A DNA stretch of 64,000 nucleotides from a bacterium (GCA_028275345.1 JAPWUV010000004.1:62001-126000); one strand, 5' to 3'; numbered from the stretch's first letter, positions 51,881 through 61,559 are shown. Program-made: numbers and translations. Notes: generated by a model not told the origin, from the sequence alone.

Positions 51881-53785
51881 ATGGGCAAGATCATTGGAAT
51901 TGACCTCGGCACCACGAATTCCGTGGTGGCAGTGATGGAGGGCTCGGAGCCGGTTGTGATCCCCAATGCAGAAGGCTCGAGGACCACACCTTCGGTGGTC
52001 GCCTTCACGAAGAGCGGCGAAAGGCTGGTGGGGCAGATTGCCAAGCGGCAGGCGATCACCAATCCCGAGAGGACGGTATTCTCGATCAAGCGATTCATGG
52101 GACGCCGGTACGACGAGGTGGGTCGCGAGATCGAGGAAGTGCCGTACAAAGTCGTGCGCGGGAAAAACGACACGGTCCGCGTGGAGATCGACGGGCGGCA
52201 GTACACACCCCAGGAGATCTCGGCCATGATCCTGCAGAAGATGAAGCAGACGGCCGAGGATTACCTGGGAGAGAAAGTCACCGAAGCCGTCATCACCGTA
52301 CCTGCTTATTTCAATGACAGCCAACGGCAGGCTACCAAGGAAGCCGGCGAAATCGCAGGCCTCACCGTGCGCCGGATCCTCAACGAGCCGACAGCCGCTG
52401 CGCTGGCTTACGGGCTGGACAAGAAGAAAGACGAGAAGATCGCCGTCTTCGATCTGGGAGGCGGCACCTTCGACATCTCCATCCTCGAGATCGGCGATGG
52501 CGTCTTCGAAGTGAAGGCGACCAACGGGGATACTCACCTTGGCGGCGATGACTTCGATCAGCGGATCATCGAGTGGCTCATCGAGGAATTCCGGAAGCAA
52601 GAGGGAGTGGATCTTTCCCGGGATCCGATGGCGCTGCAGCGTTTGAAAGAGGCCGCTGAGAAAGCCAAATGCGAGCTGTCCACCCTGGTGCAGACCGACA
52701 TCAACCTGCCCTTCATCGCGGCCACGGAGACCGGCCCGAAGCATTTGAACTTCACGCTCACCCGAAGCAAGCTCGAACAGCTTTGCGAGGACCTTTTCCT
52801 GAAGACGTTGGAGCCCTGCCGACAGGCTCTGCGGGATGCCGGGCTGAGGCCGGAGGACGTGGACGAAGTGATCCTGGTGGGAGGATCGACTCGGATCCCG
52901 AGGATCCAGCAGCTGGTGCGGGATTTCTTCGGAAAGGAGCCCCACAAGGGGGTGAATCCGGATGAGGTGGTGGCCATCGGCGCCGCGATCCAAGCCGGCG
53001 TGCTGGGCGGCGATGTGAAGGACATCGTCCTTCTGGATGTCACCCCCCTTTCGCTCGGCATCGAGACCCTGGGGGGAGTATTCACCCGGCTCATCCCGCG
53101 CAATACCACCATACCCACGCGGAAAACGGAGCTCTTCACGACCGCCTCGGACAATCAGACCACCGTGGAGATCCACGTCCTTCAGGGGGAAAGGGAATTG
53201 GCAGCGTACAATCGCACGCTCGGGCGCTTTTACCTCGATGGGATCCCGCCGGCCCCGAGAGGTGTGCCGCAGATCGAGGTCACTTTCGATATCGATGCCA
53301 ACGGGATCCTGAACGTCACCGCCAAGGACCGAGCCACGGGACGGCAGCAGAACATCCGGATCGAGGCTACCACTGGACTCAGCGACGAAGAGATCGAGCG
53401 GATGGTTGAGGAGGCTAAGCGTCACGAGGCGGAAGACCGGCGGCGTCGCGAGCTGGTGGACCTGCGCAATCGGGCCGACCAACTCATCTACCAGACGGAG
53501 AAGAGCCTCAAGGAGCTCGGGGACCGGATCGAGGCTTCTTCCAAGGGGCGCATCGAAGACGCCATCCAGAAACTTCGTTCGGCGATGGCTGGAGAGGATG
53601 CTGCGGCGATTCGCCAAGGAATGGAGGCGCTGAACAGCGTTTGGAATGAGGTCGCCACGCGCTTGTACCAACAGGCGACGGCGGAGCAAACAAGCTCGTC
53701 CCAGCCCTCTGCATCCGCTTCGACGAGCGGAGGCCCAGGGGCGGAAGACGCCGACTTCGAGGTGGTCGACGAAGGAAAGAACTGA
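51881..53785 (+). CDS. dnaK: Chaperone protein DnaK (Hsp70)
   Basis: 634 aa. The ATPase domain begins [16 protein letters not shown] and has [45 protein letters not shown] and [11 protein letters not shown]. The substrate domain starts near [16 protein letters not shown], and the helical lid ends in a Ser/Gln-rich linker and [12 protein letters not shown]. It works with the DnaJ proteins upstream. grpE and hrcA are not in the window. A strong terminator follows. Confidence 0.97.
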   Translation: MGKIIGIDLGTTNSVVAVMEGSEPVVIPNAEGSRTTPSVVAFTKSGERLVGQIAKRQAITNPERTVFSIKRFMGRRYDEVGREIEEVPYKVVRGKNDTVRVEIDGRQYTPQEISAMILQKMKQTAEDYLGEKVTEAVITVPAYFNDSQRQATKEAGEIAGLTVRRILNEPTAAALAYGLDKKKDEKIAVFDLGGGTFDISILEIGDGVFEVKATNGDTHLGGDDFDQRIIEWLIEEFRKQEGVDLSRDPMALQRLKEAAEKAKCELSTLVQTDINLPFIAATETGPKHLNFTLTRSKLEQLCEDLFLKTLEPCRQALRDAGLRPEDVDEVILVGGSTRIPRIQQLVRDFFGKEPHKGVNPDEVVAIGAAIQAGVLGGDVKDIVLLDVTPLSLGIETLGGVFTRLIPRNTTIPTRKTELFTTASDNQTTVEIHVLQGERELAAYNRTLGRFYLDGIPPAPRGVPQIEVTFDIDANGILNVTAKDRATGRQQNIRIEATTGLSDEEIERMVEEAKRHEAEDRRRRELVDLRNRADQLIYQTEKSLKELGDRIEASSKGRIEDAIQKLRSAMAGEDAAAIRQGMEALNSVWNEVATRLYQQATAEQTSSSQPSASASTSGGPGAEDADFEVVDEGKN

Positions 53786-53809
53786 GCTTGCAGCTCACCC
53801 CGGCATGAG

Positions 53810-53850
53810 AGGCGCGCTCCCATGAACGGGCGCGCCTCTTTTCGTTTTGC
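53810..53850 (+). terminator. Rho-independent terminator after dnaK
   Basis: Arms GAGGCGCGC (53810-53818) and GCGCGCCTC (53831-53839) with a 12-base loop, followed by TTTTCGTTTT. Confidence 0.9.
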
Positions 53851-53976
53851 GAGCTTCCGGGAAACCTTGGGGCTCCGAGAGGAATTAAAAGCTGTGAGTT
53901 GCTACCTTCCGTAGGGATCTGAAGCTGAGGTGTTTGGGCGTGTGAGGATCGGAAGCTACGGAGCAAGGAGGGATCG

Positions 53977-54519
53977 ATGAGGGTTGGCATCGGTGTGGTA
54001 GTGACCGCGGTGCTGGTGGGCTTCATCCTCTCGTCCTGTTCCAAGTCGGAGAAGATGACGGAGGAACAGCTCTTCGGCCTTGCCAGGAGTCTCCAAGACA
54101 AGGAGGATTACGAGCAAGCCGCCAAGACCCTGGAAAGGCTGGTGAAGGACTACCCGAAAGGTCGCCATGCGGAAGAAGCCCTTTATCGACTGGGGCTGCT
54201 CTACGCCAATAACTTGCACGACTACAAGAAAGCCATCGCCAGCTACCAGCGCCTCATCGAGAACTTCCCCAACAGCAATCGTCTGGCGCAAGCTTACTTC
54301 ATGATCGGGTACCATTACGCGAACGATATCAAAGACCTCGAACGGGCACGCCAGGCCTACACGACCTTCCTCGAGAAATTCCCCAACCACGAGCTCGTCC
54401 CTTCGGTCCAGTTCGAATTGAAATACCTTGGGAAGGACATCAGCGAGCTGGACATCTTCCGCGAAGGGGAAAGCTCCAGCGCAAGTGCGGACTCCGGCTC
54501 TTCCCGGGGCGGAAAGTAG
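53977..54519 (+). CDS. TPR-repeat lipoprotein (copy 1 of paired module)
   Basis: 180 aa. The signal peptide ends in a lipobox (ILSSC, C21). About three TPR-like helical repeats follow (YEQAAKTLERLVKDYPKG, DYKKAIASYQRLIENFPNSNRLAQAYFMIG, DLERARQAYTTFLEKFPNHELV), similar to the YbgF/BamD-type repeat pattern. The C-terminus is Ser/Gly-rich. The sequence LHDYKKAIASYQRLIENFP strongly resembles LHDYENALAEYIRIKRLFP in the lipoprotein at 57540-58466. It is followed by a BatD-like protein, as that one is. Confidence 0.8.
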   Translation: MRVGIGVVVTAVLVGFILSSCSKSEKMTEEQLFGLARSLQDKEDYEQAAKTLERLVKDYPKGRHAEEALYRLGLLYANNLHDYKKAIASYQRLIENFPNSNRLAQAYFMIGYHYANDIKDLERARQAYTTFLEKFPNHELVPSVQFELKYLGKDISELDIFREGESSSASADSGSSRGGK

Positions 54520-54618
54520 TCGGACGGCGTGGGGCGCTGCTTACCCCACAGACCTCCCTCGCCTCGTGTTGTGGCAAGAAGATTGGGTCACAGGATTGGC
54601 GGGATGAGGGGTGCCGAC

Positions 54619-55581
54619 ATGCATGACCCCTGCAGCGCTGGATCGAGAGGGAAGAGCACGACGATCCTCCCGGTGGTTGCAGGTTTGGCGGTCCTGGCCC
54701 TCGTGAATGTGGTGCATGGCGGGGCCGTTCGGGGAGCCGACTCCCTGTCCGCTGCGGTTTCCCCTGCGCCGGAGATTTCCATCCAGGCCTTCCTCGACCG
54801 TACGGAGGTCCCGCAGAATCGGACCGCTACCCTCGTGGTGGAACTGCGCTGGCGGGGTGAGTTAGATCGCTACGAAGCGAGCAAAGTGGACCCACCGGTG
54901 GTCAGCAACCTCGAAATCGTGGGATCCGGAAGTTCCAGTCGCGTGGAGGTAGATCAGTCCGGTCAGCCGGTGTCGGTCCAGACCCATCGGTTTTCCCTGA
55001 AACCGAAAGAGCTCGGGATGGCGTACATCGAACCCGTGGTGGTCTTGTACACGGATACCCGGACCGGCATCTCCCGTCGTTTGAGCACCCAGCGGCTTCA
55101 GCTCAATGTCGTAGACCCCGTGCGGGAACGTCGCGGCCGGCACGGGTTCGTCTACGCCTTGGGGGCTGTGGCCATCGCGGCGGGCGGAGCGGTCTACTAC
55201 TTCCGGCGCACGCGAGGAGGCGTGCCGGAGCCGGCCCCGGAGCCAGAGCTGACCTGGGAAGAGAAACTCCTGGCCCAACTTCGCGAAGAGGTGGACTTGC
55301 GCAAATCGGCTTTCCAGCTGAAGGAGGGGTACTCCTCGGTTTCGCGGATTGCGCGGAGTTACCTGGCGAACCGCTTCGGGTTGGGAGGGCTTGAGCTCAC
55401 CACCGACGAGTTGCTCCGGGAGCTGCGACAAAAGGAGGTGGATGAGCGTCTCATCGCGCAGGCGGAGGAGCTTCTGAGGCGTTGCGACCAGGTGAGGTTC
55501 GGAGGAGACGCGGGGGATCCTTCCGAGCTGTCACGGCTGGCCGGCGTCTTGGAATGGTGGCTGACAAGGCCCCAGCTGTGA
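54619..55581 (+). CDS. Single-pass BatD-like protein (copy 1 of paired module)
   Basis: 320 aa from ATG 54619 (GAGGGG site); ATG 54604 is an alternative. An N-terminal signal or anchor helix (LPVVAGLAVLALVNVV) precedes a beta-rich domain (FLDRTEVPQNRTATLVVELRW) like BatD immunoglobulin-type repeats. A membrane helix (GAVAIAAGGAVYYF) and a cytoplasmic helical domain follow (EKLLAQLREEVDLRKSAF, RSYLANRFGLGGLELTTDELLREL, CDQVRFGG). The cytoplasmic part is homologous to that of the 58463 gene, and to DUF4381-like proteins of MoxR operons. Function unknown. Confidence 0.7.
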   Translation: MHDPCSAGSRGKSTTILPVVAGLAVLALVNVVHGGAVRGADSLSAAVSPAPEISIQAFLDRTEVPQNRTATLVVELRWRGELDRYEASKVDPPVVSNLEIVGSGSSSRVEVDQSGQPVSVQTHRFSLKPKELGMAYIEPVVVLYTDTRTGISRRLSTQRLQLNVVDPVRERRGRHGFVYALGAVAIAAGGAVYYFRRTRGGVPEPAPEPELTWEEKLLAQLREEVDLRKSAFQLKEGYSSVSRIARSYLANRFGLGGLELTTDELLRELRQKEVDERLIAQAEELLRRCDQVRFGGDAGDPSELSRLAGVLEWWLTRPQL

Positions 55582-55632
55582 GGCCCAATCTTGGCGATGA
55601 ATCCGGACGGTCGTTGGTAGCAGGGAGGTGAA

Positions 55633-56622
55633 ATGAGCGTAGACATTCAGGCGATTCACGAGCGGATCCGGCAGGAGAGCGCCTTCGTCGACAAGATCGT
55701 GAATGAGGTGAGCAAGGTCATCGTCGGCCAAAAGTACATGATTGACCGCCTCCTCATCGGGCTCTTGGCGAACGGGCACATCCTCCTCGAGGGAGTTCCC
55801 GGCCTGGCCAAGACCCTGGCGGTCCGCACCCTCTCGGCAACGATTCAAACCAAGTTTCAACGCATCCAGTTCACTCCGGATCTTCTCCCAGCGGATCTGA
55901 TTGGAACGCTGGTCTACGACCAGCATGACGGCAAATTCACCACGAAAAAGGGGCCCATTTTCGCCAATCTCATCCTGGCCGACGAGATCAACCGGGCTCC
56001 CGCGAAGGTCCAGTCGGCCTTGCTGGAGGCGATGCAGGAGCGGCAGGTGACCATCGGCGAGACCACCTATCCCCTTGATGATCCGTTCCTCGTCCTCGCC
56101 ACGCAGAATCCGATTGAGCAGGAGGGGACGTACCCTCTTCCGGAGGCGCAGGTGGACCGTTTCATGCTGAAGCTGAGCATCGGCTACCCATCCCGGGAAG
56201 AGGAGCTCGAGATCCTGCGCCGAATGACCAAGAAGACCATCCCGAAACCCGCGCCCGTGGTGACGCCGCAGGACATCATCAAAGCGCGGGAGGTGGTCTT
56301 AGATGTCTACATGGATGAGAAGATTGAGCATTACATTGTCGACCTGGTCCTGGCCACGCGCGAGCCCCGTCGCTACGGGCTGGAGAGCCTGGAGGACCTG
56401 ATCCAATACGGCGCCAGTCCTCGCGCCACGATTTACCTCACCCTGGCCTCCAAAGCGCATGCGTTTCTCAGGAGGCGCGGCTACGTGACGCCCGAAGATG
56501 TGAAGGCTGTCGCCATGGACGTTCTGCGGCACCGGGTGATCCCGACCTTCGAAGCAGAAGCGGAAGAGAAGACGTCCGAGGATATCGTTCGGACCATCCT
56601 GAACAATGTAGAGACACCGTAG
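55633..56622 (+). CDS. MoxR-family AAA+ ATPase
   Basis: 329 aa, ATG 55633 (GGGAGGTGAA site). Walker A is GVPGLAKT (54-61) and Walker B LILADEINRAP (D117, E118); ATQNPIEQEGTYPLPEAQVDRFMLK is the family sensor region. MoxR ATPases act as chaperone-like factors in maturation of VWA-domain partners, which are encoded downstream. Length and motifs are standard. Confidence 0.95.
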   Translation: MSVDIQAIHERIRQESAFVDKIVNEVSKVIVGQKYMIDRLLIGLLANGHILLEGVPGLAKTLAVRTLSATIQTKFQRIQFTPDLLPADLIGTLVYDQHDGKFTTKKGPIFANLILADEINRAPAKVQSALLEAMQERQVTIGETTYPLDDPFLVLATQNPIEQEGTYPLPEAQVDRFMLKLSIGYPSREEELEILRRMTKKTIPKPAPVVTPQDIIKAREVVLDVYMDEKIEHYIVDLVLATREPRRYGLESLEDLIQYGASPRATIYLTLASKAHAFLRRRGYVTPEDVKAVAMDVLRHRVIPTFEAEAEEKTSEDIVRTILNNVETP

Positions 56623-56625
56623 GCC

Positions 56626-57540
56626 ATGGCTACCGAAGGTGCGGTCGGCATTCGCCGGGAGATTCTGAAGAACGTCCGGCGGATCGAGATCACCATCCGC
56701 GGGCTGGTCAACGACGTTTTCAGTGGCGAATACCACTCCGTCTTCAAAGGGCGGGGGATGGACTTCGCCGAGGTGCGGGAGTACCAGATCGGCGATGACG
56801 TGCGCACGATCGACTGGAACGTGACCGCCCGGATGGGCCACCCCTACGTGAAGGTGTTCCAGGAGGAGCGCGAGCTCACCGTCGTCCTGCTCGTCGATGC
56901 CAGCGGAACGCAAGAGTTTGGAGCACTCGGCCCCTTCAAGAAAGACGTGGCGGCGGAGATCTGCGCCCTCCTGGCCCTCTCGGCGGTGAACAACAATGAC
57001 AAGGTGGGTCTCCTCATCTTCACCGATCGTATTGAGAAGTTCGTGCCTCCCAAGAAGGGGAGGAGCCACGTACTCCGCGTGGTTCGGGAGATCTTGTACC
57101 ACAAGCCTGTGGGTCGGCTCACGGATCCTCGCACGGCCCTGGAGTACCTGGGCAGGGTGATTCGGCGCCGCAGCGTGGTGTTCTTCGTGTCCGATTTCTT
57201 GGGCGAAGCCTACCGCACCGAGGAGTTCGCCAAGGCCCTACGGATCGCCAATCGCCGTCACGACGTGGTGGCCATTTCCCTGACGGACCCGCGGGAGCTG
57301 CAGCTTCCCGACGTGGGACTGCTGGAACTCGAAGATCTCGAGTCCGGAGAGACGGTCCTCGTCGACACCACGGACGCGGAGTTCCGGGAGGAGTTCTGGC
57401 GTTTGTCCAATGACTCGGTTCTCCAGCGCGATCGCATGTTCCAGACGATCGGCGTCGACCACGTGCCCATCTACACCGACCAGCCGTACGTGGCGCCGCT
57501 GGTCCGCTTCTTCCGGATGCGCGCGAGGAGGTTTCGGTGA
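56626..57540 (+). CDS. DUF58 / VWA-like domain protein
   Basis: 304 aa. GRGMDFAEVREYQIGDDVRTIDWNVTARMGHPYVKVFQEERE is the DUF58 signature, followed by a VWA-like core (VVLLVDASGTQEFG, VGLLIFTDRIEKFVPPKKGRSH). It starts 3 bp after MoxR and overlaps the next gene. DUF58 proteins are the usual neighbours of MoxR; their biochemical role is unsettled. Confidence 0.92.
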   Translation: MATEGAVGIRREILKNVRRIEITIRGLVNDVFSGEYHSVFKGRGMDFAEVREYQIGDDVRTIDWNVTARMGHPYVKVFQEERELTVVLLVDASGTQEFGALGPFKKDVAAEICALLALSAVNNNDKVGLLIFTDRIEKFVPPKKGRSHVLRVVREILYHKPVGRLTDPRTALEYLGRVIRRRSVVFFVSDFLGEAYRTEEFAKALRIANRRHDVVAISLTDPRELQLPDVGLLELEDLESGETVLVDTTDAEFREEFWRLSNDSVLQRDRMFQTIGVDHVPIYTDQPYVAPLVRFFRMRARRFR

Positions 57541-58466
57541 TGTTCAGGGCGAGATACGGGCTATGCCTTCTGACGGCGGTGCTGGTGGCTTCCTGCGGCA
57601 GGTCCCGGCCGCCGATCCCGAAGGAACAGTGGAGGGCTTACGCCAATGACCTCTACAATCGCGGGCTTTTCTCTCAGGCGGTGGAGGCCTACCGCGAATA
57701 CCTGCGGGTCTACCCGCTGAGCCAGCAGGAACAGGCGAGCATCACTTTCGCCATCGGGGAGATCTATTTCGAGCGACTGCACGACTACGAGAACGCGCTG
57801 GCCGAGTACATTCGGATTAAGCGACTTTTCCCCGAAAGCCCGTTGATCAAAGAGGCCGATCGCCGGATCGTAGAATGCCTGGAGCGGCTCCAGCGGCCGG
57901 CTGACGCCCGGCAGGCCCTCTGGGAATCCACCGGACTGGATAGCTCCCAAATCCCCAAGCCCCGCCCCGGTGTGGTGATCGCACGGGTCGGCAACCGGGA
58001 GATCACACAGGGCGATCTTGAATTCGAGCTCAACCGATTGCCCCCCTCGGTGAAGGAGAGGATCCGAACGCGGGAGGACAGACTGAATTTCCTCCGCGAG
58101 CTCGTCGCCACCGAAATCCTTTACCGCGATGCTGCACGCCAGGGACTGGATCGGGACAAGGACGTGGTGGAGGGTACGTTCCAGGCAAAAAGGCAACTGA
58201 TGGTCCAGAAGCTGATCGAGCGGGAGATCGCAGGCAAGGTGAGGCCGACGCTCGACGATCTGGAACTCTACTACCGCGCCAATCGTGATCGGTACGCGCA
58301 GAGGGACGAGAAAGGCAACGTCGTGAAGGAGCGGCCTTTCCTGGAAGTGCAGGAACAGGTGGCGCGCGATTACATGCAGGAGAAATCCCTGCAATTGTAT
58401 CGGCAGCTGGTCGAGCGTTTGATGCAGGCCGAAGGGGTTGAGATCTACGAAAGCAGGGTGCAATGA
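57540..58466 (+). CDS. TPR lipoprotein with SurA-like C-terminal region (copy 2 of paired module)
   Basis: 308 aa from ATG 57540, overlapping the DUF58 stop; GTG 57537 is an alternative. The signal ends in a lipobox (VLVASC, C19). TPR-like helices span about residues 25-115. From about 140 the pattern VVIARVGNREITQGDLEFELNRLPPSVKERI, LNFLRELVATEILYRDAARQGLDRD resembles the N-terminal helical region of SurA/PpiD-type chaperones, and no PPIase domain is seen. It would be an envelope-anchored chaperone-like protein; this is inference. It sits inside the Bat operon, an unusual place. Confidence 0.7.
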   Translation: MFRARYGLCLLTAVLVASCGRSRPPIPKEQWRAYANDLYNRGLFSQAVEAYREYLRVYPLSQQEQASITFAIGEIYFERLHDYENALAEYIRIKRLFPESPLIKEADRRIVECLERLQRPADARQALWESTGLDSSQIPKPRPGVVIARVGNREITQGDLEFELNRLPPSVKERIRTREDRLNFLRELVATEILYRDAARQGLDRDKDVVEGTFQAKRQLMVQKLIEREIAGKVRPTLDDLELYYRANRDRYAQRDEKGNVVKERPFLEVQEQVARDYMQEKSLQLYRQLVERLMQAEGVEIYESRVQ

Positions 58467-59473
58467 GAGCCGTTGCCAGAGCGAGCCTCGTACTGCTGAG
58501 TTGGGCAATCGCCGCGGAACAGGCTTGGTGCGGCGTGTCGATCGAGAGCCGGGCTGAGCCGACGACGATCCGCATCGGCGACGTCGTGCGCTACACCATC
58601 GCCGTAACCCACGATGAGGCGACAATCGTCCAGCTCCCGAGCCCGGGCGAGAACCTGGGGGCCTTCGAGATCCGGGATTTCGACCTGTTCAAGCCCCGGA
58701 AAGTGGACGGACAAGTCCGGGAAGAAGCCGAGTACCTGATCAGCACCTTCGACGTGGGCGAGTTCGTGATTCCTCCGGTGCGGGTGCTTTATCGCGTCCG
58801 AGGGGATTCCAGCTGGCACGAACTCCGGTCGCAGCCCATCACCATCCGGGTGGAAAGCCTCAATCCCGACATCCATGGCGACATTCGGGACATCAAAGCC
58901 CCTCTCTCCATGCCCTATGAATGGCGGCGCCTTCTGTACCGATTGGCTTTGGTGCTCGTCCTTCTTGCGGTAGCGGGAGCGGCAGTGTATCTCTACATGC
59001 GGTACCGGAGGGGAGCCGGCCTTCTGCCCGTGCGGGTCGAGCCTCCGCGTCCGGCTCACGAGGTGGCCCTGGAGGAGCTGGATGCCTTGTTTCACTCCGA
59101 TCTTTTCGAGCGGGGCGAGATGAAGCTGCTCCACATCCGGCTTTCGGAGATCCTGCGCAAGTACATCCAGGGTCGTTTCGAGGTGCCCGCTCTGGACATG
59201 ACCACGACGGAGATCTTGGAGGCCTTTTCTGACGGGCAATTGCCGGGTTCCTCACGAACGACGCTCCAGGAATTCCTCCAGGCTTGTGATCTGGTGAAGT
59301 TCGCCAAGTACCAGCCGACGCGGGACGAGGTGGAGCGGACGTTTCGTCTCGCCTACGAGTTCGTGGAGGGTACGCGGCCCGTGGAGTTGCGGGACCGGGC
59401 GGGAACCGAGGGGCAGGATTCCGGGCCGGAGGCGTCGGAGTCCGAAAGCGCGAAACCGGGTGAGGCGCAGTAG
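58463..59473 (+). CDS. Single-pass BatD-like/DUF4381-like protein (copy 2 of paired module)
   Basis: 336 aa. The ATG overlaps the preceding stop (ATGA). After a signal peptide, a beta domain (IESRAEPTTIRIGDVVRYTIAVTHDEATIVQLPSPGENLGAFEIRDF) faces the periplasm. A membrane helix (LALVLVLLAVAGAAVYLYM) and a cytoplasmic helical domain follow (LHIRLSEILRKYIQGRFEVPALDMTTTEILEAF, CDLVKFAKY). The layout and the RFx...TTxEIL...CDxVKF pattern match the 54619 gene. The C-terminal tail is acidic and disordered. Confidence 0.75.
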   Translation: MRAVARASLVLLSWAIAAEQAWCGVSIESRAEPTTIRIGDVVRYTIAVTHDEATIVQLPSPGENLGAFEIRDFDLFKPRKVDGQVREEAEYLISTFDVGEFVIPPVRVLYRVRGDSSWHELRSQPITIRVESLNPDIHGDIRDIKAPLSMPYEWRRLLYRLALVLVLLAVAGAAVYLYMRYRRGAGLLPVRVEPPRPAHEVALEELDALFHSDLFERGEMKLLHIRLSEILRKYIQGRFEVPALDMTTTEILEAFSDGQLPGSSRTTLQEFLQACDLVKFAKYQPTRDEVERTFRLAYEFVEGTRPVELRDRAGTEGQDSGPEASESESAKPGEAQ

Positions 59474-59474
59474 C

Positions 59475-60467
59475 ATGCTCCAGTTTGCTCATCCTTGGTT
59501 CTTGTCGCTCCTGATTCTACTGCCGGCGATGGCCTTTCTTCACTTCCGGCGGCGCCGGCGTGCCGGAGGGACTCTATCCTACTCCAATGTGGAGACGATC
59601 CGCAAGGTGGGCCGAGCGCGGGTCGAATGGGTGCGGGATCTTCTCTTTGGCCTGCGCATAGCGGTCATTTTCCTGATCATCCTGGCACTGGCGCGTCCGC
59701 AATCCGGCAGGACCGAAGAGGAGATCCACACGGAAGGGATCGACATTGTGATCGCCCTCGACATCTCCGGCAGCATGCTGGCCGTGGATTTCAAGCCGAA
59801 GAATCGGGTGGAGGCGGCTAAGGAGGTGGCTTCGCGCTTCATTGACGGCCGAACCTCCGACCGCATTGGCCTGGTGGTGTTCGCCTCCGAGAGCTATACC
59901 CAATGCCCCCTCACGCTGGATTACGGGATACTGAAGCAGCTGCTGCGCGATGTTCAGGTGGGGGCGATTCGGGACGGTACGGCCATCGGCCTGGGCATTG
60001 CCAATGCGGTGAACCGCCTCCGCTTCAGCACGGCCAAGAGCAAGGTCATCATCCTGCTCACGGATGGGCGCAACAATGCGGGCGAGATCGACCCGCTGAC
60101 CGCGGCTCAGATCGCCCGCGCCTTCGGGGTGAGGGTTTACACCATCGGAGTCGGGAGCCGCGGCAATGCTCTGTATCCTGTCGACGACCCGTTCTTCGGG
60201 CGGAGATACGTCAGCCTGCCCGTCGAGATCGATGAGGACCTCCTCACGCAGATTGCGGAGATAACCGGAGGTCGCTACTTCCGCGCCACGGATACTCAGG
60301 CTCTCGAGCGCATTTTCCAGGAAATTGGCGAGATGGAGAAGACGAAAATCGAGGTCAAGCACTACGTCCGGTACAAGGAGCTCTTCGGACGTTTCCTCTT
60401 CCCGGCTTTCGCCATCCTTCTGCTGGAGATCGTGTTGGCGAATACGAAGTTCCGGAAGATTCCGTGA
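59475..60467 (+). CDS. batA: VWA-domain protein BatA
   Basis: 330 aa from ATG 59475; GTG 59460 is an alternative overlapping the previous gene. Two N-terminal membrane helices (LQFAHPWFLSLLILLPAMAFL and the one near residue 60) precede a von Willebrand A domain with the metal site D96-x-S98-x-S100 (ALDISGSM), and a C-terminal helix ends the protein. Bat proteins were named for aerotolerance in Bacteroides; the VWA domain is periplasmic. Confidence 0.92.
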   Translation: MLQFAHPWFLSLLILLPAMAFLHFRRRRRAGGTLSYSNVETIRKVGRARVEWVRDLLFGLRIAVIFLIILALARPQSGRTEEEIHTEGIDIVIALDISGSMLAVDFKPKNRVEAAKEVASRFIDGRTSDRIGLVVFASESYTQCPLTLDYGILKQLLRDVQVGAIRDGTAIGLGIANAVNRLRFSTAKSKVIILLTDGRNNAGEIDPLTAAQIARAFGVRVYTIGVGSRGNALYPVDDPFFGRRYVSLPVEIDEDLLTQIAEITGGRYFRATDTQALERIFQEIGEMEKTKIEVKHYVRYKELFGRFLFPAFAILLLEIVLANTKFRKIP

Positions 60468-60479
60468 GGGGTTAGGGAG

Positions 60480-61559
60480 GTGTTTCGCTTCGGAAGTCCA
60501 CATCTGTTGTATTTCCTCCTTGCCGTGCCGGGCTTGATCGTCTTTTACGCTGCGGTCTTCCGCTGGAAGCGTAAGGCGCTGGAACGGTTCGGGAGGCTGG
60601 AGCTCGTGGGGCGGCTCGCTTTCAGCGCGAGTGGCCGTGCTCAACGGTGGAAAGCCGCCCTTCTAGTGACGAGCGTATTCCTGATGGTGCTGGCGTTGGC
60701 GCGGCCGCAGATCGGCACACGACTGGAGGAGGTGAAACGGGAGGGACTGGACATCGTGGTGGCTGTGGATGTCAGCCGCTCGATGCTGGCCGAGGATGTA
60801 CGCCCCAACCGCTTGGAAAAGGCGAAGCACGAGCTCCGGAACCTCATCCGGCAGTTGAAGGGAGATCGCGTTGGCATTGTGGCCTTCGCCGGACAGGCTT
60901 TCCTTCAGTGCCCCCTCACCCTGGACTACGGAGCTGCGGAAATGTTCGTGGATATCCTCGATCCCAGCCTGATCCGGGACCAAGGGACCGCCATTGGGGA
61001 TGCGATTCGTACCGCTCTCAAGGCCTTTGACCAGAGGGAGCGAAAGCACAAGGTGCTCATCCTCATCACCGATGGTGAGGATCACGAGGGGGGCCCCGAG
61101 GAAGCGGCCAAGGAAGCCGCCCGGCAGGGGGTGGTGATCTACACCATCGGGATTGGGGATCCACAAGGGGTTCCTGTTCCCATCATCGACGAGCTCGGAC
61201 GCCGAGTCGGCTTCAAGAAATTCCTCCGCCCGGATGGCTCCGAGGAGGTCGTCATGTCGAAGCTGGATGAGGTGACGCTGCAGAAGATCGCCCTCGAAAC
61301 GGGGGGAAAGTACTACCGGGCCACCGGGGCGGAAGGGGAATTGGGGAAGATCCTCGACGAGATCGCCGGGATGGAAAAAAAGGAACTGGGCTCCATCCGC
61401 TTCACCCATTACGAGGACCGTTACCAGTACGTGCTGGCGCTGGCCTTGGTGCTTCTCTGCCTGGAGCAGCTGATTCCCGAGCGGAGAGGCGCATTCCTTC
61501 GGCGGCAAGAGCCAGCCGCCCTGACACCCGAGGCAGAACGTGGCACTTCGAGCAGGTGA
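60480..61559 (+). CDS. batB: VWA-domain protein BatB
   Basis: 359 aa from GTG 60480 (GGGAGGT upstream). Two N-terminal helices, then a VWA domain with metal site D97-x-S99-x-S101 (AVDVSRSM) and DGAxDHEGG-type loop residues, and a C-terminal membrane helix (YQYVLALALVLLCLEQLI). It is a paralogue of BatA (shared ALARPQ-x-G and QCPLTLDYG). It overlaps the next gene if GTG 61540 is used. Confidence 0.92.
   Translation: MFRFGSPHLLYFLLAVPGLIVFYAAVFRWKRKALERFGRLELVGRLAFSASGRAQRWKAALLVTSVFLMVLALARPQIGTRLEEVKREGLDIVVAVDVSRSMLAEDVRPNRLEKAKHELRNLIRQLKGDRVGIVAFAGQAFLQCPLTLDYGAAEMFVDILDPSLIRDQGTAIGDAIRTALKAFDQRERKHKVLILITDGEDHEGGPEEAAKEAARQGVVIYTIGIGDPQGVPVPIIDELGRRVGFKKFLRPDGSEEVVMSKLDEVTLQKIALETGGKYYRATGAEGELGKILDEIAGMEKKELGSIRFTHYEDRYQYVLALALVLLCLEQLIPERRGAFLRRQEPAALTPEAERGTSSR

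Noticed and set aside
51740-53689. 649-codon open frame on the minus strand over dnaK
   Set aside because: Antisense frames opposite dnaK are a well-known coding artefact; the plus strand is unmistakably DnaK.
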